A program made the translations under genes and the position numbers. Below are positions 62,632 through 64,000 of a stretch of DNA of 64,000 nucleotides, piece by piece. Origin of the DNA: Citrobacter freundii. GTDB lineage: Bacteria; Pseudomonadota; Gammaproteobacteria; Enterobacterales; Enterobacteriaceae. Numbering within the stretch: position 1 is the stretch's first letter; every line of letters begins with the position of its first letter. Under the pieces are notes generated by a model. It saw nothing but the letters and a program-made list of their open reading frames with translations, was not told the origin of the DNA and searched no databases. The stretch spans positions 744,001-808,000 of the forward strand of contig NZ_CP099222.1 in assembly GCF_029717145.1 (NCBI RefSeq), read 5' to 3'.

Positions 62632-64000
62632 ATGTCACAGCAGGGACTGCGCTTTACGCTGGATGTGGACGGATTAACGCCGACGGCAACCGCTGTCGTC
62701 CGCTTCACCCTGTACCAGAATCTCTCCACGCCCTTTCTGCTCAGTGTTGATATCGCCAGCGACCGGGCTGGCCTCGCCGCCGTCAGTTTCCTTGAGAAAA
62801 ACGCTACGCTGACCATCTGGCAGGGAGCCGTTGCACAGCGCTACCTCCACGGCATCGTCACCGGGATGGAAACCGGGGAAAACAACGGCTGGCAGATGAA
62901 CTACAGCCTGACTATTTCGCCTCCGCTCTGGCGCTGTGGCCTGCGCCAGAACTTCCGCATCTTTCAGCAGCAGGATATTCAGGCCATTTCCACCACCCTG
63001 CTTACTGAAAACGGCGTCACCGACTGGGTGCCTTCCTTTTATGAATCCCACCCGCCGCGGGAGTTCTGCGTCCAGTACGGCGAAACTGACCTTGGCTTTC
63101 TCACCCGCCTGTGGGCTGAAGAAGGCATTTTCTTCTTTGACTGGTTCCACCCGACCGGTCCCGACCAGAAGCTGGTGTTCTGTGATGACGTCGCCGGTGT
63201 CTCCACCCTCGGCTCCCTGCCCTTTAACCCGAATACCCGCGAAGTCGCCACGGAATGCATCAGTGAGTTTCATTACCGGGCGCAGGTGCGTCCTTCCTCG
63301 GTGGAAAACCAGGATTACACATTTAAAACGCCCGGATGGCCAGGCTGCTTCAGCCACCATGCCACAAACCTCAACGGTCAGCGCACCCAGTATGAAATCT
63401 TCGACTATCCGGGACGCTTTAAGGACGAGCAGCACGGTCAGGACTTTGCCCGCTACCTGGCTTCCGGCTTCCGGCAGGATGCAGAAACCGCAGCCTGCGT
63501 GAGCAACTCCCCGAAGCTGTGGCCCGGAAAACGGTTCACCTTCACCGGCCATCCTTCATTAACGCTGAACCGGGAGTGGCAGGTCACCGGCTCTGTACTG
63601 AAAGGCGAGCAGCCCCAGGCGCAGCATGGCCACCGGGGTGAAGGCACCACGCTCAGTAACAGCCTGGACGTCATCCCGGCTGACTGGACATGGCGCGCCT
63701 CCCCGTTGCCCAAACCCGCCGTTGACGGCCCGCAAAGTGCCATTGTCACCGGCCCGGCAGGCGAGGAAATCTTCTGCGATGAGCATGGCCGCGTTCGGGT
63801 GCGTTTTCACTGGGACCGCTATTGCCCCGGAAACGAAGACAGTTCCTGCTGGATACGGGTGTCGCAGGCATGGGCCGGAGCCGGATTTGGCAATCTCGCT
63901 ATTCCGCGTGTCGGCCAGGAAGTGATAGTCGACTTCCTCAACGGCGACCCGGATCAGCCGATTATCATGGGCCGCACCTACCACCTGGACAATCGCTCAC
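62632..64000 (+). CDS. vgrG: Type VI secretion tip protein VgrG (partial, 3' end beyond window)
   Basis: An open frame of 456 codons to the window edge, without a stop. It has the VgrG layout: the gp27-like N-terminal part with LRFTLDVDGL, the EGIFFFDW and EQHGQDFARYLASGF segments, and the gp5-like OB region with GRVRVRFHWDRY, SCWIRVSQAWAG and DPDQPIIMGRTYH. VgrG trimers tip the T6SS spike and carry effectors. No other T6SS gene is seen in the window, so this may be an orphan vgrG cluster with effector genes further on. C-rich third positions set it apart somewhat from ygfF. Confidence 0.93.
   Translation, partial: MSQQGLRFTLDVDGLTPTATAVVRFTLYQNLSTPFLLSVDIASDRAGLAAVSFLEKNATLTIWQGAVAQRYLHGIVTGMETGENNGWQMNYSLTISPPLWRCGLRQNFRIFQQQDIQAISTTLLTENGVTDWVPSFYESHPPREFCVQYGETDLGFLTRLWAEEGIFFFDWFHPTGPDQKLVFCDDVAGVSTLGSLPFNPNTREVATECISEFHYRAQVRPSSVENQDYTFKTPGWPGCFSHHATNLNGQRTQYEIFDYPGRFKDEQHGQDFARYLASGFRQDAETAACVSNSPKLWPGKRFTFTGHPSLTLNREWQVTGSVLKGEQPQAQHGHRGEGTTLSNSLDVIPADWTWRASPLPKPAVDGPQSAIVTGPAGEEIFCDEHGRVRVRFHWDRYCPGNEDSSCWIRVSQAWAGAGFGNLAIPRVGQEVIVDFLNGDPDQPIIMGRTYHLDNRS

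Noticed and set aside
62674..63552. 292-codon open frame antisense to vgrG
   Set aside because: Its translation has no recognisable domain, while the plus strand translates as VgrG throughout.

Overview
The window is a chromosomal segment from a member of the Enterobacteriaceae. Gene content, order and protein sequences follow the pheV-yqgA-speC-nupG ... gcvTHP-ygfF block of Escherichia coli almost gene for gene. Two features argue against E. coli K-12 itself. An ECF-type ABC transporter operon lies between tktA and epd, where K-12 carries other genes (my recollection), and a dihydrodipicolinate-synthase-like gene lies between endA and sprT. The methylmalonyl-CoA (scp) operon is also present. 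Together these fit a Citrobacter-like genome best, which is an inference from content and not a typed result.

Layout. 1-790: AT-rich flank with only short unrecognised ORFs, ending at tRNA-Phe (minus strand); this looks like the edge of a tRNA-associated island. 970-9.6 kb: yqgA, speC (ornithine decarboxylase), nupG, mltC, yggX, mutY, then the divergent trmB-yggL. 9.6-11.6 kb: yggN and ansB. 11.7-17 kb: hemW-rdgB-yggU-yggT-yggS, divergent yggR, then yqgF-yqgE. 17-21 kb: gshB, rsmE, endA, the inserted DapA-like gene and sprT. 21-24.3 kb: galP and metK with recognisable Gal, CRP and MetJ operators. 24.7-28.2 kb: speA leader with small ORFs (yqgB and a possible 46-residue ORF), speA and speB, the arginine-agmatine-putrescine route. 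28-31.3 kb: loiP and tktA. 31.4-34.4 kb: PPC-domain gene plus ECF transporter. 34.8-38.2 kb: epd-pgk-fbaA behind CRP and Cra sites. 38.4-41.9 kb: mscS, argO, yggE, ygfI. 41.9-47.4 kb: scpA-argK-scpB-scpC, the succinyl-CoA to propionyl-CoA route. 47.6-50.8 kb: argP, rpiA, serA. 50.9-56.7 kb: fau and 6S RNA (ssrS) downstream of zapA, divergent ygfB-pepP-ubiH-ubiI. 57.1-61.7 kb: gcvTHP glycine cleavage operon with GcvA, PurR and CRP site candidates whose spacing agrees with E. coli. 61.7-64 kb: ygfF and then a vgrG that runs off the window.

Functional themes. Polyamine synthesis is represented twice (speC; speA-speB). Methionine supplies S-adenosylmethionine (metK), and serine and glycine one-carbon flow links serA with gcvTHP. 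Lower glycolysis and B6-precursor genes form one Cra/CRP-controlled cluster. ArgP is encoded in the same window as its known target argO. Several REP/BIME elements sit in intergenic gaps. No insertion sequence, CRISPR array or frameshifted core gene was seen. The parts that depart from the conserved backbone are the pheV flank, the DapA-like insertion, the ECF/PPC operon and the vgrG end.
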